Positions 1 through 9,601 of a DNA stretch of 64,000 nucleotides are shown here, in pieces. This DNA comes from an uncultured Gammaproteobacteria bacterium (GTDB taxonomy: Bacteria > Pseudomonadota > Gammaproteobacteria > Eutrophobiales > Eutrophobiaceae): positions 1 to 64,000 of the forward strand of contig CATOTD010000014.1 in the NCBI GenBank assembly GCA_951812995.1, in the 5' to 3' direction. The notes under the pieces are model-generated. The model was not told where the DNA came from. It saw only the letters and a program-made list of their open reading frames with translations, and did no database searches. Position 1 is the stretch's first letter; every line of letters begins with the position of its first letter. Made by a program: the position numbers and the translations under genes.

Positions 1-850
1 AGATATTTCCGCGTTCCCCACTAGCTCCCCGCGATGTGTCTAAGCCTTGCCGCACAAAGCATCAACGCCGAGTTGCCATCCGGGAATGCACCCACTACTC
101 GTGTTCGCCGCCTGATTTCTCGAATGATTCGTTCCAAAGGATTGTTAGTCCGAATGCGAATCCAGTGCTCTGCCAGAAACCGATAATACGTCAGGGTCTC
201 TTCCATGCACTACCCAGCCAATCCGCTACACTCGATAACTTCATGTCCCTGAGTTTCTTCTCGACCTCCGTGACCTTATGCCTGGCTGATTCCAGATATT
301 CAGATGCATGGATAGCCTGCAACATGCGAGAGACTTCTTTGACACGACCACGAGGCATATGATTGAAGACGTTGCGGTAGCAGTGCACAATACAACGCTA
401 CCACTTAGCTTCAGGGTAGAAGTCACCGATCGACTCCTTGAGCCCAAGACAGGCATCACTGAGCACCAACCTGATGCCCTTGAGACCGCGTGCCTGCAAA
501 TGACGCAGGCATCCTGACCATCCCACCTTATCCTCCTTAGTCCCTTCAACAATCCCTGGAATGCGGCGGTAGCCATCGTCCCCAACACCTATGGCGACTA
601 GAACAGAAACGTTCTTCACTGCACCGCCCCAACTGCGTTTGAGCACAACACCGTCCAGGTATACATAAGGGAAATCACTCCCTATGGGGCGATTACGCCA
701 CTCTTCAATCTGCCCATAGATACGCTGGTTGAGCTTTGAAATAGTCCCTGAGCTAACACGGGTAACCCACAATGCTACGGTGACATCCTCCACCCGTCGG
801 ACCGATACGCCAGCCAGATACATCTCAATCAGAGCCTCTTCAGCGAGTGT
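1..850 (-). mobile_element. IS256-family element (type 1), copy 1, fragment
   Basis: This is the C-terminal two thirds of an IS256/mutator-type transposase on the minus strand. Matching sequence occurs in the copy at 4.2-5.5 kb, including the blocks YVYLDGVVLKRSWGG and RTNNPLERI. The reading frame is broken into overlapping pieces (398-823, 241-588, 191-388, 21-206), so it is not functional. Similarity stops near base 845, so the N-terminal third and that end of the element are missing. The other end runs to the window edge, where the terminal sequence GATATTTCCGCG of this element type is visible. Confidence 0.85.
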
Positions 851-892
851 GAACCACTCGATCCAATTTCAAATTCGGAAGTGTGCAGTGCT

Positions 893-934
893 TTATTGAA
901 AGACTGTTGATTGCAATCAACAGTCTTTCAATAA
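893..934. repeat. Perfect 42-bp palindrome
   Basis: Bases 893-934 form an uninterrupted perfect palindrome centred on TTGCAA. The arms are 21 bp with no spacer. It lies between the broken edge of the IS256 fragment and the stop codon of the PanB-like gene (1023). It could act as a transcription terminator for the minus-strand operon, but no T-run follows it in that direction. A cruciform-forming site or the joined ends of a lost element is equally possible. Confidence 0.7.
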
Positions 935-1022
935 GAAAATAGGGTTTATACTTACTATATTTTGATCGTATGAACATTCAGATTGGCAAACTCACCTGAA
1001 AATGTGAGCAAATCCATACCGC

Positions 1023-1856
1023 TTATCGATTCGGTCTATTATCCAGTGCTTCTGCCAGCTTGATATGTTCCCCGGGTAACATATTGACGGATGTTGATGC
1101 ATCTGGAAATATGGCGTTGTCGACGGCTTTTTTGTATTCAATCAAAGCATGCAAACGCTCGACTTTGACGGTCTCGTGCAGAGACAATAAATCACCAAAA
1201 GCCCGAGCATGTCTCGGTGGATTAGCATTGTCGCCACAAATATCTTCTGTAAACATAAATATCACGTCAGCTCCTGAGCCAGAGCCAATTGAATGCGTAA
1301 TTAGCGAGGTTCTTCGGCTTATTTCTGTCATAGCCTCTGATGCTACACATTCGACCTCCGCCGCCACCGCACCCGCATCTTCCAGGCGATGCAGGTCGTC
1401 CAAAATCGAAAGCGCTTCTGACGCTGTTTTCCCCATCGTGTACAGACCGCCGGTCGTCACCGATTTACGTGGCACAAGACCAACGTGTCCATGAATGGAA
1501 AAACCTTCTTTAGCGAGCATTTCCACAATTTTGAGTCCTCGAATGGTATAGAGCTGATCGGCACCAGCTATAGCCGCTCGAAATGCTTCGCGTAGAATTT
1601 CGTCGGGCGTAACCATCTCCTCTGGTTCCAGTGCTGCGATCATATAAATATTCTGGGCTCTAGTACGAGCCTCGGCAATCTTGGTTGAAGTAAGCCCCAA
1701 CATATCAATACCAGCAACTTCTACGGCAACAGCTTCTTCGCCATTCGTCGCTGTTGCCTGAGTCATCTTGACACCAGCCGATTTATTGGCACGAATATCA
1801 GGAAGAGTCATATTTCGGTGTGCCTTTTCCAGACCATAAGTATAAATGTGCTTCAT
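1023..1856 (-). CDS. PanB-like protein (ketopantoate hydroxymethyltransferase fold), divergent
   Basis: A 277-residue protein with the shape of the PanB branch of the PEP mutase/isocitrate lyase superfamily. PanB makes ketopantoate from 2-oxoisovalerate and methylene-tetrahydrofolate in coenzyme A synthesis. Recognisable blocks are GHVGL (residues 123-127), the VECVASEA stretch with its conserved Glu (about 168-175) and THSIGSGSGAD (187-197). The N-terminal PanB metal-binding segment (VGDSLG type) is not evident; residues 48-54 read AGIDMLG. It may therefore be a paralogue with another substrate rather than true PanB. It is the last gene of a minus-strand cluster with a small ORF and a fatty-acid-hydroxylase-like enzyme. 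A 42-bp palindrome follows its stop codon. Confidence 0.7.
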   Translation of the reverse strand: MKHIYTYGLEKAHRNMTLPDIRANKSAGVKMTQATATNGEEAVAVEVAGIDMLGLTSTKIAEARTRAQNIYMIAALEPEEMVTPDEILREAFRAAIAGADQLYTIRGLKIVEMLAKEGFSIHGHVGLVPRKSVTTGGLYTMGKTASEALSILDDLHRLEDAGAVAAEVECVASEAMTEISRRTSLITHSIGSGSGADVIFMFTEDICGDNANPPRHARAFGDLLSLHETVKVERLHALIEYKKAVDNAIFPDASTSVNMLPGEHIKLAEALDNRPNR

Positions 1857-2037
1857 GTGTTCACCTCACTCAACCATAATTGTCCTGGAAACATTTTATA
1901 TTATCTTCCCACAGACCACAGAACCGCACCAGCTTGAATTTCGATGAATGTCAGAACCGATGCTTCGTATTGAGTGTTTCATTTTCTTAGAGAATCATAA
2001 TGGTTTCATCAATGCAATTTAACAACAATTATATGGT

Positions 2038-2187
2038 TCAGCGTTGGTGAGACTGTAGTGATAATAACTGCCCTAGATCTACAGATATTTGTTTGACAAC
2101 AAGCTCATCTTTCATTGCTGACACCATCCCAACCACTCCAATGTCTACAGTAAAACTCACATACCATAAGTCTTCGCATGATGACAT
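2038..2187 (-). CDS. Small ORF, 49 residues, strong ribosome binding site
   Basis: A short ORF starting ATGTCATCATGCG on the minus strand, 26 bases after the stop of the upstream hydroxylase-like gene. A strong Shine-Dalgarno sequence (AGGAGA) sits at the right spacing before the ATG. The product begins MSSCEDLWYVSFTVDIG and ends in SHQR. I recognise no family. Position and ribosome binding site suggest it is translated as part of the operon with the hydroxylase and the PanB-like gene. Length alone does not prove it is real. Confidence 0.45.
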   Translation of the reverse strand: MSSCEDLWYVSFTVDIGVVGMVSAMKDELVVKQISVDLGQLLSLQSHQR

Positions 2188-2213
2188 ATTCTCTCCTGCT
2201 AGATAAGAGATAT

Positions 2214-3200
2214 CTAACGTTTCAAGCCTTTAGTGCGTCTATTTTTTAGTGCTTCATCGGCTTCCGGCGTACCGTCGTGGAAGGAGCCAAACCATTTGTC
2301 TAGCGGAATTGAACCGTCCGCGTAGTTAACTACAAAATATCGATGATGAAGATAGTGAGCATAGTAAGGTAATGCAAGACTTGATTTATCACTAGTTACA
2401 ACACGGTCAAAGCCGGTATGTCCTTGTGCGGGTGAAATTCCCGCAATAAGACCCACGTTGAGCATATGAAGCGGGCCGCTAGGGATCAACCAGTAGATCA
2501 GAAATCCTGAAAAATACAGTAGGTGTTCAACGGGGTGCATTGACAATCCTGACCATGGACCAGGATTTATATTGTAATGGTGTAATTTGTGAAACCGTCG
2601 ATACAGTGGTGGCCAATGCAACAAGCGATGCACACAATAGAAATGAAACTCATGAATAAGTGGCACGAAGAATAGCAACATAGCGAACCCTATCGGTTGC
2701 TCAATAAAAGTCAGTTGCGCTATATGTCCGTTCGCATACAACCAAAGCGAAATCACTTCCCATGTCGTCCAAATAGGCACTCCGCTGGCCAAAGACCAGA
2801 ACACATTGTCCTTGGTCTGATTTTTGAACATGAATACCGGATTGACATCGTCTGGCCATTTCCTATTAAACTTAAAATTGGTGCCTTGCGCACGCCGCAT
2901 ATATAGCCAGAAATGCCATCCACCGACAATCGCAATATGCAAACCTAGGTTTCGAAGAAAAATCAGCACTACCCAGTCCATTGAAAATATTCTCAATCGA
3001 TCAATCGAAGGTGTCAGATACGTCCAAACCAACATTGCCAGAAGTGCATACACGAGACCCCAAGGGAAAACATATTTCGGCACCCATTTCAGGATCCCAA
3101 GCAACTGTGGTGGCCAAACGAAAACAGCAGGATATCGAATCGGGGCGATAGGCCGCCAGTGACCGCGACGATCTTCTATTCCGTAATCTGATTCATTCAT
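2214..3200 (-). CDS. Sterol desaturase / fatty acid hydroxylase family membrane protein
   Basis: A 328-residue integral membrane protein with the di-iron histidine clusters of the fatty acid hydroxylase superfamily: HEFHFYCVH (183-191), MHPVEH (221-226), HKLHH (204-208) and HYLHH (282-286). Hydrophobic segments lie around 45-65, 75-100, 170-190 and 225-255. Members use two iron ions to hydroxylate or desaturate lipids in the membrane; the substrate cannot be read from sequence. It is the first gene of a short minus-strand operon, followed by a 49-residue ORF and a PanB-like gene. The reading frame is intact, unlike most genes nearby. Confidence 0.88.
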   Translation of the reverse strand: MNESDYGIEDRRGHWRPIAPIRYPAVFVWPPQLLGILKWVPKYVFPWGLVYALLAMLVWTYLTPSIDRLRIFSMDWVVLIFLRNLGLHIAIVGGWHFWLYMRRAQGTNFKFNRKWPDDVNPVFMFKNQTKDNVFWSLASGVPIWTTWEVISLWLYANGHIAQLTFIEQPIGFAMLLFFVPLIHEFHFYCVHRLLHWPPLYRRFHKLHHYNINPGPWSGLSMHPVEHLLYFSGFLIYWLIPSGPLHMLNVGLIAGISPAQGHTGFDRVVTSDKSSLALPYYAHYLHHRYFVVNYADGSIPLDKWFGSFHDGTPEADEALKNRRTKGLKR

Positions 3201-3604
3201 GCTCTATCATAATTGGTCATCTCGAATCCTGTCAACACTCGATACACAAACAAGTAGCTCGCGACAGGGACGTAAATATTATATTGAAGTATAGGAAAAT
3301 ATCCAAGCTCTATTCTCTTTTTATTGCAAATTTCGTGAATTTCATCTAACAGCCTCTTCAATTACTGTTATCTCAAACATAATTCCTATTAACCCGTTTA
3401 CTTTATCATGTTTTTATGCACATTTTCAAGTAAGTGTCAGAAAAAAACCATAGCAACTAACCGTAACCCATAGGTTACAATATCAATCACATTATCGAAT
3501 AGCTCTTTAAACATTTCATCCAATGCAAAATAGTGGCAATATGCTCGCGTTATTAATCAATACATAACGAGACCTCAGCATAACTCAACTATCGTTCAAT
3601 CAAT
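3201..3604. other. Intergenic stretch, AT-rich, no gene seen
   Basis: About 400 bp between the start of the hydroxylase-like gene and an IS5-type fragment. I see no convincing ORF, RNA gene or repeat. It probably holds the promoter of the minus-strand operon on its left side, but I cannot point to clear -35/-10 boxes. Confidence 0.4.
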
Positions 3605-3619
3605 TTGGTAAAATGCGGC

Positions 3620-4227
3620 ATGCAAAAATTATTCTCTACCCAAACCAATTTCTTCGTTTCTGCAAAGGCACTTGAGCATCCAGTCCTGCGTAGCCTTGAT
3701 GATACCGAAGCGTTACTTGACTGGTCCAGGATCGAAATCGTACTGTCGACCATATATGCCTCTAATACCGGCCGTCCTAGCTACCCGCTATTGACCTTAT
3801 TCCGCAGTTTACTGCTCGGTGTTTGGTATCAATTGTCAGACGTACAGCTAGCTCAAACCTTGTATCGAGACTTGCTGTTCCGTGAATTTTGTCATCTTGA
3901 GTTAGGGGGTGAAGTACCTGAAGCCTCAATCCTAGGGCGATTTCGCGCACACTTAGTTGAGTATGGGAGTCACTGTTAAATGAGATTAATCGTCAACTAG
4001 AAACCAAGAATATTATTATGACAGAAGGCCGTATCAACATCATTGATGCGACACCGATTGAAACGGCACAGTCAGTACCAGGTAATGGCAAAGACGGTCA
4101 AGCCAGCAAAGACCCTGAAGCTGGCTGGCATGTAAAGCAAGACAGCCGTGGTCGCCCAAAATCAACGTATGGTTATTCTGTGCATACCGGCGTGGATGAA
4201 TATGGATTTATTCATAGCCAACGATAA
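3620..4227 (+). pseudogene. IS5-family transposase, N-terminal part only
   Basis: Starts at ATGCAAAAATTATTC and encodes an IS5-type N-terminal domain (GRPSYPLLTLFRSLLLG, then EASILGRFRAHL). It runs into a stop at 3979 and continues in another frame from 4018 (IINIDATPIE-type start of the catalytic domain, read here as INIIDATPIETAQ). The element ends abruptly near 4227, where a type 1 IS256 element begins, so the rest of the catalytic domain is lost. It is a different IS5 lineage from the three others in the window. Confidence 0.8.
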
Positions 4228-5484
4228 CGTAAATTATCTTTCGCAAATTTGAAGAGGCGGTTTTCCCTTTATCTGGTTAAATAAAAAGTGACATAACCAT
4301 TTATTTGACCAGGAGAAGAGTTGCCATGAGCGATGATACAAACAAGCACTTGAACAATGTAGTCCCTATTGATGAACAGGCACTGCAGGGCCATCTCAAC
4401 AAAGTGGCACTGAAGACTGTGGAAGACACCCGCAACCAGATTCTGGACGCTGAGGTTGATGCGCTGGTGGGTGCTGATCGATATGCACGCACTGAGACGC
4501 GCAAAGACGACCGGTCTGGTAGTTACACCAGGAAGCGCCACACAAGGGCTGGAGAGCTTGAGTTAAAGATGCCAAAGCTACGCAAGCAGACCTTTGAGAT
4601 GGCCATCATAGAGCGATACCGGCACCGTGTAGCGTCTGTCGAAGAGGCGTTGCTCGAGATGTATCTGGCAGGTGTTTCGGTCCGACGGGTAGAGGATGTC
4701 ACCGCAGCATTGTGGGGTACCCGTGTTAGCTCAGGGACTATTTCAAAGCTCAACCAGCGTATCTATGGGCAGATTGAAGAGTGGTGTAATCGCCCCATAG
4801 AGGGTGATTTCCCTTATGTATACCTAGACGGTGTTATGCTCAAACGCAGTTGGGGCGGTGCAGTGAAGAACGTTTCTGTTCTAGTCGCCATAGGTGTTGG
4901 GGACGATGGCTACCGCCGCATTCCAGGGATTGTTGAAGGTACTAAGGAGGATAAGGTGGGATGGTCAGGATTCCTGCGTCATTTAAAGGCACGCGGTCTC
5001 AAGGGCATCAGGTTGGTGCTCAGTGATGCCTGTCTTGGGCGCAAGGAGTCGATCGGTGACTTCTACCCCTAAGCTGGCTGGCAGCGTTGTATTGTGCACT
5101 TCTACCGCAACGTCTTCAGTCATGTGCCTCGTGGTCGTGTCAAAGAAGTCTCTCGCATGTTGCAGGCTATCCATGCATCTGAATATCTGGAATCTGCCAG
5201 GCATAAGGCCACGGAGGTTGAGAAGAAACTCAGGGACATGAAGTTATCGAGTGCGGCGGATTGGCTGGGTAGTGCATGGAAGAGACCCTGACGTATTATC
5301 GGTTCCCAGCAGAGCACTGGATTCGCATTCGGACTAACAATCCTTTGGAGCGGATTATTCAAGAAATCAGGCGGCGAACACGAGTAGTGTGTGCATTCCC
5401 GGATAGCAACTCGGCGTTGATGCTTTGTGCGGCAAGGCTTAGACACATCGCGGGGAGCTAGTGGGGAACGCGCAAATATCTGAA
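4228..5484 (+). mobile_element. IS256-family element (type 1), copy 2, transposase disrupted
   Basis: The transposase starts at ATG 4326 (MSDDTNKHLNNVVPIDEQ) and reads in frame to a TAA at about 5072. The remaining C-terminal part is found in other frames (5094-5291, 5276-5461), ending in LCAARLRHIAGS. The DDE-type core YVYLDGVMLKRSWGGAVKN is present in the first piece. The element is therefore complete in length but inactive through at least two frame or stop lesions. It interrupts an IS5 fragment on its left. Its right end (CAAATATCTGAACATGG) is followed 20 bases later by an IS5 element. Confidence 0.85.
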
Positions 5485-5505
5485 CATGGATTTGCTCAGA
5501 GAGTT

Positions 5506-6804
5506 GGAGACCTCGAACAACGCTGATTCTGGATGGATTTTGACGCGAGCACCAGTCGTTGTCACCCGCATAGCGGGTGTGAAGGTCAAGGTCGGTGGTA
5601 TTTGAGGCTGTGTTGCGCTGTTTGGGTCTGCCAGGGCGGGTATTTCCGGAATTTGGGCGGAGTCAGGCTGTGGCCTGTCGTCGCTCGTGGAAAATCAGAC
5701 GGCGGAAGTTGTAGCTCAGGTTGGCCATGGTCATGCGGGCCTTCGCACGGGTTTGGCCGATTGAGCGGATGGTCAGAGCCATGGGCCCTTTCTCGTAGCC
5801 GAACACAGGCGCGGATGGCGGAGCGTGTCGCGTTGCCCCGACGAATATGCCTGGCCATGGGTTTGCCGCGTGGCTTCTTGCGATGGATATGTGAGCGGTA
5901 CCCTTGCGCTTTGAGCCAGTCTTCGTTCTTGGACGACCGATATCCAGTATCGGCCCAAACCGCCTTCGAGCTGTTTGTCTCGTCCAGAACCGAGGACAGT
6001 TCATGCCCGTCGTAGCGAGCCGCATTCGTGCCAGTCTCACCCCGGATGAAGCGCCATTTGCGATCAATGGACACGTGGTTCTTGTACCCAAAGTGCGGAA
6101 CCGAAATATCGACAAGGCCAGTATCCTCCTCACCCTCCTTGGTCGTCTTGGCCTTTGAATACTTGACCGTCCAACGCGCATCGGTGTCTTTCTGCGCTAC
6201 CTTGGACAGATCATCGGGCCAGATGTCAGATGCAACCTCACCTGCCTTGGCGCGCGCTTTCTCTTCTTTCGTCATGCGCTGGCGCGGGGCAAAGACCAAC
6301 GTGGCATCCACAATCTGACCGCCGGTCGGTTTGTATCCCCGCGCGCAGAGCTGAGCTTCAAACGCGGCAAACAGGGCCTTGAAGACACCCGCCTAGGTCA
6401 GCTTCTCTCTGAAAAGCCAGATCGTCTTCTGATCAGGTGTCGGCTCCCCGATTTGAAATCCCAGGAACCGCAGCCAACTGAAACGGTCACGAATGAGAAA
6501 CTCCATCCGCTCATCACTCAGATTGTGCATCGAGGCCAACACCAGCACCTTGAACATCACAACGGCATCATAGGGCGGGCGACCACCTTTGGGACGTTCC
6601 CCATAGCCAAGTGCTTCAACAAGAACTGGGCGAAACACTTCGAAATCAACGTGCCGCTCCAAAACCTCAAGCGGATCTCCCATCGCCGAAAGCCGCGCCA
6701 AATGATCCGTCAAATCAAACAATCCAGGTGCGTGCATAAACAAAATCCTCCCACATCAAGTGAATCAGATCGTACCACAAAATGCACGGTTTTTAGAGGC
6801 TTCC
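5506..6804 (-). mobile_element. IS5-family element (type 1), copy 1, 1299 bp
   Basis: A full-length element with imperfect terminal inverted repeats (GGAGACCTCGAACAAC at 5506; GGAAGCCTCTAAAAAC on the other strand at 6804). The transposase begins at 6743 (MFMHAPGLFDLTDHLARL) and hits an amber TAG at 6393-6395 directly after EKLT. The same frame then continues (AGVFKALFAAFEAQL, then VDATLVFAPRQRM). A second lesion near the C-terminus moves the frame and removes the residues just before FGYEKGPMALTIRS, where IS5 transposases carry the catalytic Glu (VEHxF). Two other full copies share both lesions, and the fourth, partial copy shares the C-terminal one. Confidence 0.9.
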
Positions 6805-7878
6805 AGATGCCAGCAACGCATCACGGTCTTTCGATAAGCATGCCACTGCCTTGGGATACTTTGCACCGAAACGTTCCTCAAAGTCATCGAACACCTGCTC
6901 TGCGTCAACGCGGCCCTCTGCCATCCAGACCCTGCTTTGCTTTCTCCTGAACAGACTTGGGCAGATAGTTCAGCACATTGCCGGTCTTGTGCATCCAGCA
7001 ACGTTGCACATCAGTCTCTGGATACACTGCCTCAAGGGCTGCCCAGAAACCCAAAGCACCATCGCCAATGGCCAGCTTTGGGGCTGACCCAAGCCTCTTT
7101 GTTGCAACGACAACAACACTGCTCGCCAGCGCTGTTTCGATTCCCTGACACCCTATTCAATCGACATAAAATGCTTCTGACCGCGACTGTTCACGCCGAT
7201 GATGACCAGGCAACACAATCGACCATCGTCACCTCGAAGACCACTGTAGATGCCATCAGTCCAGATATAGACCCATTCATCAGACACCGCTCGAGTACAC
7301 CATTGCTTGTATGTAGCTTCCCATTGCCGTTTCAAACGACCCACGACATTGGCCGACAGCCCTTTAGCCTCGGGTCCGACAATCGCTTCCAGTGCACTTT
7401 GCATCTGACCACTCGAAACACCCTTCAAATAAAGCCAGGGAATCACCGCATCCAGGGTCGCTGTGCGCCGGATGTAGGGCGGTACAAGCAGAGATTGAAA
7501 ACTCTCTGGCGTACCTTCACGGCGACAAATCTTCGGCACCTCAACGCTGACCTTGCCAACCCCTGTAATCACCTCTCGTTCGGGATGATGGCCACTGCGG
7601 ACAACGTGCTGGCATCCGTCAGCCGTTTTTTGATCATCATACTGCCTCATCAACGCATCTGGCTCTGCCTGGACAGCTTCGGTGATTAACTGTCTCGCAC
7701 CAGATCTGAGTAACTCTGTCAGTGGATCAATGCCCTCTGGTGTACCCAGATCAATCACAGTATTGTTTGTCATGTGTGGCGTACTCCTCTTGCTACTTTC
7801 GATTGCTAGACAAAACCGATTTCAGCAAGGCACGCCGCATACTTCAACCTATTCAGACACCAGATTCGGTTATAACTC
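6805..7878 (-). mobile_element. IS256-family element (type 2), copy A, 3'-truncated
   Basis: The transposase starts at 7773 (MTNNTVIDLGTPEGIDPLTE) with the IS256 core VYIWTDGIYSGLRGDDGR, and stops at a TAG after MSIE (7153). Further coding sequence follows in the same direction in other frames. The C-terminal end is missing because the type 1 IS5 element ends at 6804, inside the conserved DALLAF block. The left terminal repeat (GAGTTATAACCGAATC, read on the minus strand) ends at 7878, directly inside a tRNA-Ala gene. Confidence 0.85.
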
Positions 7879-7948
7879 ATAGCTCGGATGGGAGAGCGCA
7901 ACACTGGCAGTGTTGAGGTCGGCGGTTCGACCCCGCCTGGCTCCACCA
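7879..7948 (+). pseudogene. tRNA-Ala(GGC) lacking its 5' acceptor strand
   Basis: The sequence from TAGCTCGGATGGGAGAGCG through an anticodon arm CAACA-CTGGCAG-TGTTG (anticodon GGC) and a normal T-arm to TGGCTCCACCA is a tRNA-Ala. The expected 5' acceptor strand (about GGGGCC) is replaced by the terminal bases of a type 2 IS256 element (ATAACTC), which cannot pair with GGCTCC. The gene is probably not processed to a working tRNA. An identical intact gene may exist elsewhere in the genome. Confidence 0.85.
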
Positions 7949-7984
7949 AACTTGATCAATCTAAATCATTAAGGTATACTGCTT

Positions 7985-8482
7985 ATGATTAAAACAATAC
8001 AGCCTATTGGATTGAAGCTAAAAACGGCGGCCTTGGCAATTGATCTCCTTATTATTATCAGTGTGATCCCGGTCGTGTGGATTGTGGGCATTCTTATTGC
8101 TGGGGTCATTCTCCTCACTATGGGGGATAATCCAACAATAATCGCTTTACTGGAAACCCCATGGCCCACCGTTACCTTCATTGTAGTCGTGGGTGTGGCA
8201 CTGATTTTATTATGTATCTTGTTTTGTGAGGCCATATATCAAGCAACGCCGGGTAAAATGATTATCGGTGCTAAAATCGTCATCGCCGAAACCGGAGGAA
8301 AACCGAGTTTTATCAGAATATTGTCCCGATTTATCGCCTACCTGTTACTTCCACTACTAACACTGGGCTTGGCTGTCTTGTGGATAGTTTTTGATAGAAA
8401 AAAGCAAGGGCTCCATGATAAAATAACCGGTACAGCAGTCATTAAAAATTTAGAAAGCAAGAGGAGTATTGACTATGAATGA
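7985..8482 (+). CDS. RDD family membrane protein
   Basis: A 165-residue protein with hydrophobic segments at about 15-45, 55-80 and 115-145. It has the RDD-family end section YQATPGKMIIGAKIV...QGLHDKITGTAV. RDD proteins are small inner-membrane proteins; some have been linked to ion transport, but no role can be assigned here. The RDD arginine/aspartate near the N-terminus is weakly conserved in this copy (LKTAALAIDL). It overlaps the next gene, a related RDD protein, by eight bases (ATGAATGA), so the two are co-translated paralogues. Confidence 0.8.
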   Translation: MIKTIQPIGLKLKTAALAIDLLIIISVIPVVWIVGILIAGVILLTMGDNPTIIALLETPWPTVTFIVVVGVALILLCILFCEAIYQATPGKMIIGAKIVIAETGGKPSFIRILSRFIAYLLLPLLTLGLAVLWIVFDRKKQGLHDKITGTAVIKNLESKRSIDYE

Positions 8483-8948
8483 AAAAATACAGTATGTCGG
8501 ACTGTGGTGGCGGTTTATAGCTGCGCTACTCGATGGAACAATTGGTGGTATTTTGACCTCGCTCGTCGGTCTAGCCGTGAACTCTATTATTGGCTATTTC
8601 ATTACATCGGGTACGATCGATCTAACCGGGCCAGACCAACAATCCGTGGCGGTCACGTTAGCTATCATTAGTGGTGTCATTACATTTGCGACGGTTTTAT
8701 TTTATACCTTGTTTTTCGAGACCGTATACCAGGCAACGCCGGGTAAAATGATTATCGGTGCTAAAATCGTCATCGTCGACACTTTGGAAAAACCGACTTT
8801 TATCAAGATATTGTCCCGATTTATCGCTTACCTACTCACACCACTGACGCTGGGATTGGGTGTCTTGTGGATTGCCTTTGATGCAAAAAAACAAGGGTTG
8901 CATGATAAAATAACTGGCACAGCCGTCATTAAACGACCAAAATCTTAA
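8475..8948 (+). CDS. RDD family membrane protein, paralogue of the preceding gene
   Basis: I place the start at ATG 8475 (MNEKIQYVGLWWRFIAALLDG) because AGGAG lies eight bases upstream; a TTG two codons earlier is less likely. The N-terminus has the classical RDD signature (WWRFIAALLD). The C-terminal half is almost identical to the preceding protein (YQATPGKMIIGAKIVIV, KQGLHDKITGTAVIK), showing a recent tandem duplication with divergent N-terminal halves. Three transmembrane segments are visible. Stop TAA at 8948. Confidence 0.82.
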   Translation: MNEKIQYVGLWWRFIAALLDGTIGGILTSLVGLAVNSIIGYFITSGTIDLTGPDQQSVAVTLAIISGVITFATVLFYTLFFETVYQATPGKMIIGAKIVIVDTLEKPTFIKILSRFIAYLLTPLTLGLGVLWIAFDAKKQGLHDKITGTAVIKRPKS

Positions 8949-9007
8949 TGCGTCCCTTTTGTTTCTCACATAATGCGCGTTAAACCAATGCGCGTTAAAC
9001 CTAGGCA

Positions 9008-9601
9008 TTATTTTTTAACTGAGTTCTTTAAGGCTTCGCGAATCAGTGTCTCACAGCTCATGCCGTCACTCGCCACAGCAAGCACAAACCGACTGGCCTC
9101 GGGTGGTTTATAACCCAATCCGATCAAGGCACTGACGGCTTCGTTGACCGGATCATTGTTGGGATTATCCCCACTTCGTGCCATTCGACGTGCCGGTAGA
9201 TCATCAAGCCGGTCGCGCATTTCGATGATCAAACGCGCCGCGGTTTTCTTGCCGACACCAGGTAAGCGGATCAGTCGGTCAACATCATTATTTTGCACAC
9301 ACCGGGTAAATTCATCTGCCTCAATACCCGACAATATCGTCAATCCCATTTTAGCGCCGACCCCGTTGACCTTGATTAAGGCACGAAATAGATGGCGTTC
9401 GTTTTCTGTTGCAAAGCCAAAGAGTAAATGCGCATCATCGCGTACGACTAGATGCGTAAATATCTCGACTTCATTGCCTACTTCCGGCAAAACGTAAAAA
9501 GTCGTCATGGGTGCTTCGATTTCATAACCGACACCTTGTACATCCAACAACAACAGCGGCGGTTGTTTTTTTATGATGAGGCCGCGTAGAAAACCGATCA
9601 T
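9008..9601 (-). CDS. ruvA: Holliday junction branch migration protein RuvA
   Basis: A 197-residue protein of normal RuvA length. Visible features are the N-terminal OB-fold (MIGFLRGLIIKKQPPLLLLD), the helix-hairpin-helix segments VNGVGAKMGLTIL and LPGVGKKTAARLIIEMRDRL, and a C-terminal domain III (VSALIGLGYKPPEASRFV) that contacts RuvB. A RuvA tetramer binds the four-way junction and loads the RuvB motor. Its start overlaps the stop of ruvC by four bases, indicating translational coupling. ruvB, which normally follows, is not here: the next genes downstream are the convergent RDD pair. Confidence 0.97.
   Translation of the reverse strand: MIGFLRGLIIKKQPPLLLLDVQGVGYEIEAPMTTFYVLPEVGNEVEIFTHLVVRDDAHLLFGFATENERHLFRALIKVNGVGAKMGLTILSGIEADEFTRCVQNNDVDRLIRLPGVGKKTAARLIIEMRDRLDDLPARRMARSGDNPNNDPVNEAVSALIGLGYKPPEASRFVLAVASDGMSCETLIREALKNSVKK

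Noticed and set aside
6393..6395. Stop-codon readthrough (recoding) in the IS5 transposase
   Set aside because: A second lesion removes the catalytic Glu region, so readthrough alone would not give an active enzyme; a mobilised dead element is simpler.
6937..7689. Long plus-strand ORFs inside IS256 copies (also 14530-15282)
   Set aside because: They are antisense shadows of the transposase; the minus-strand frame carries the conserved IS256 motifs.
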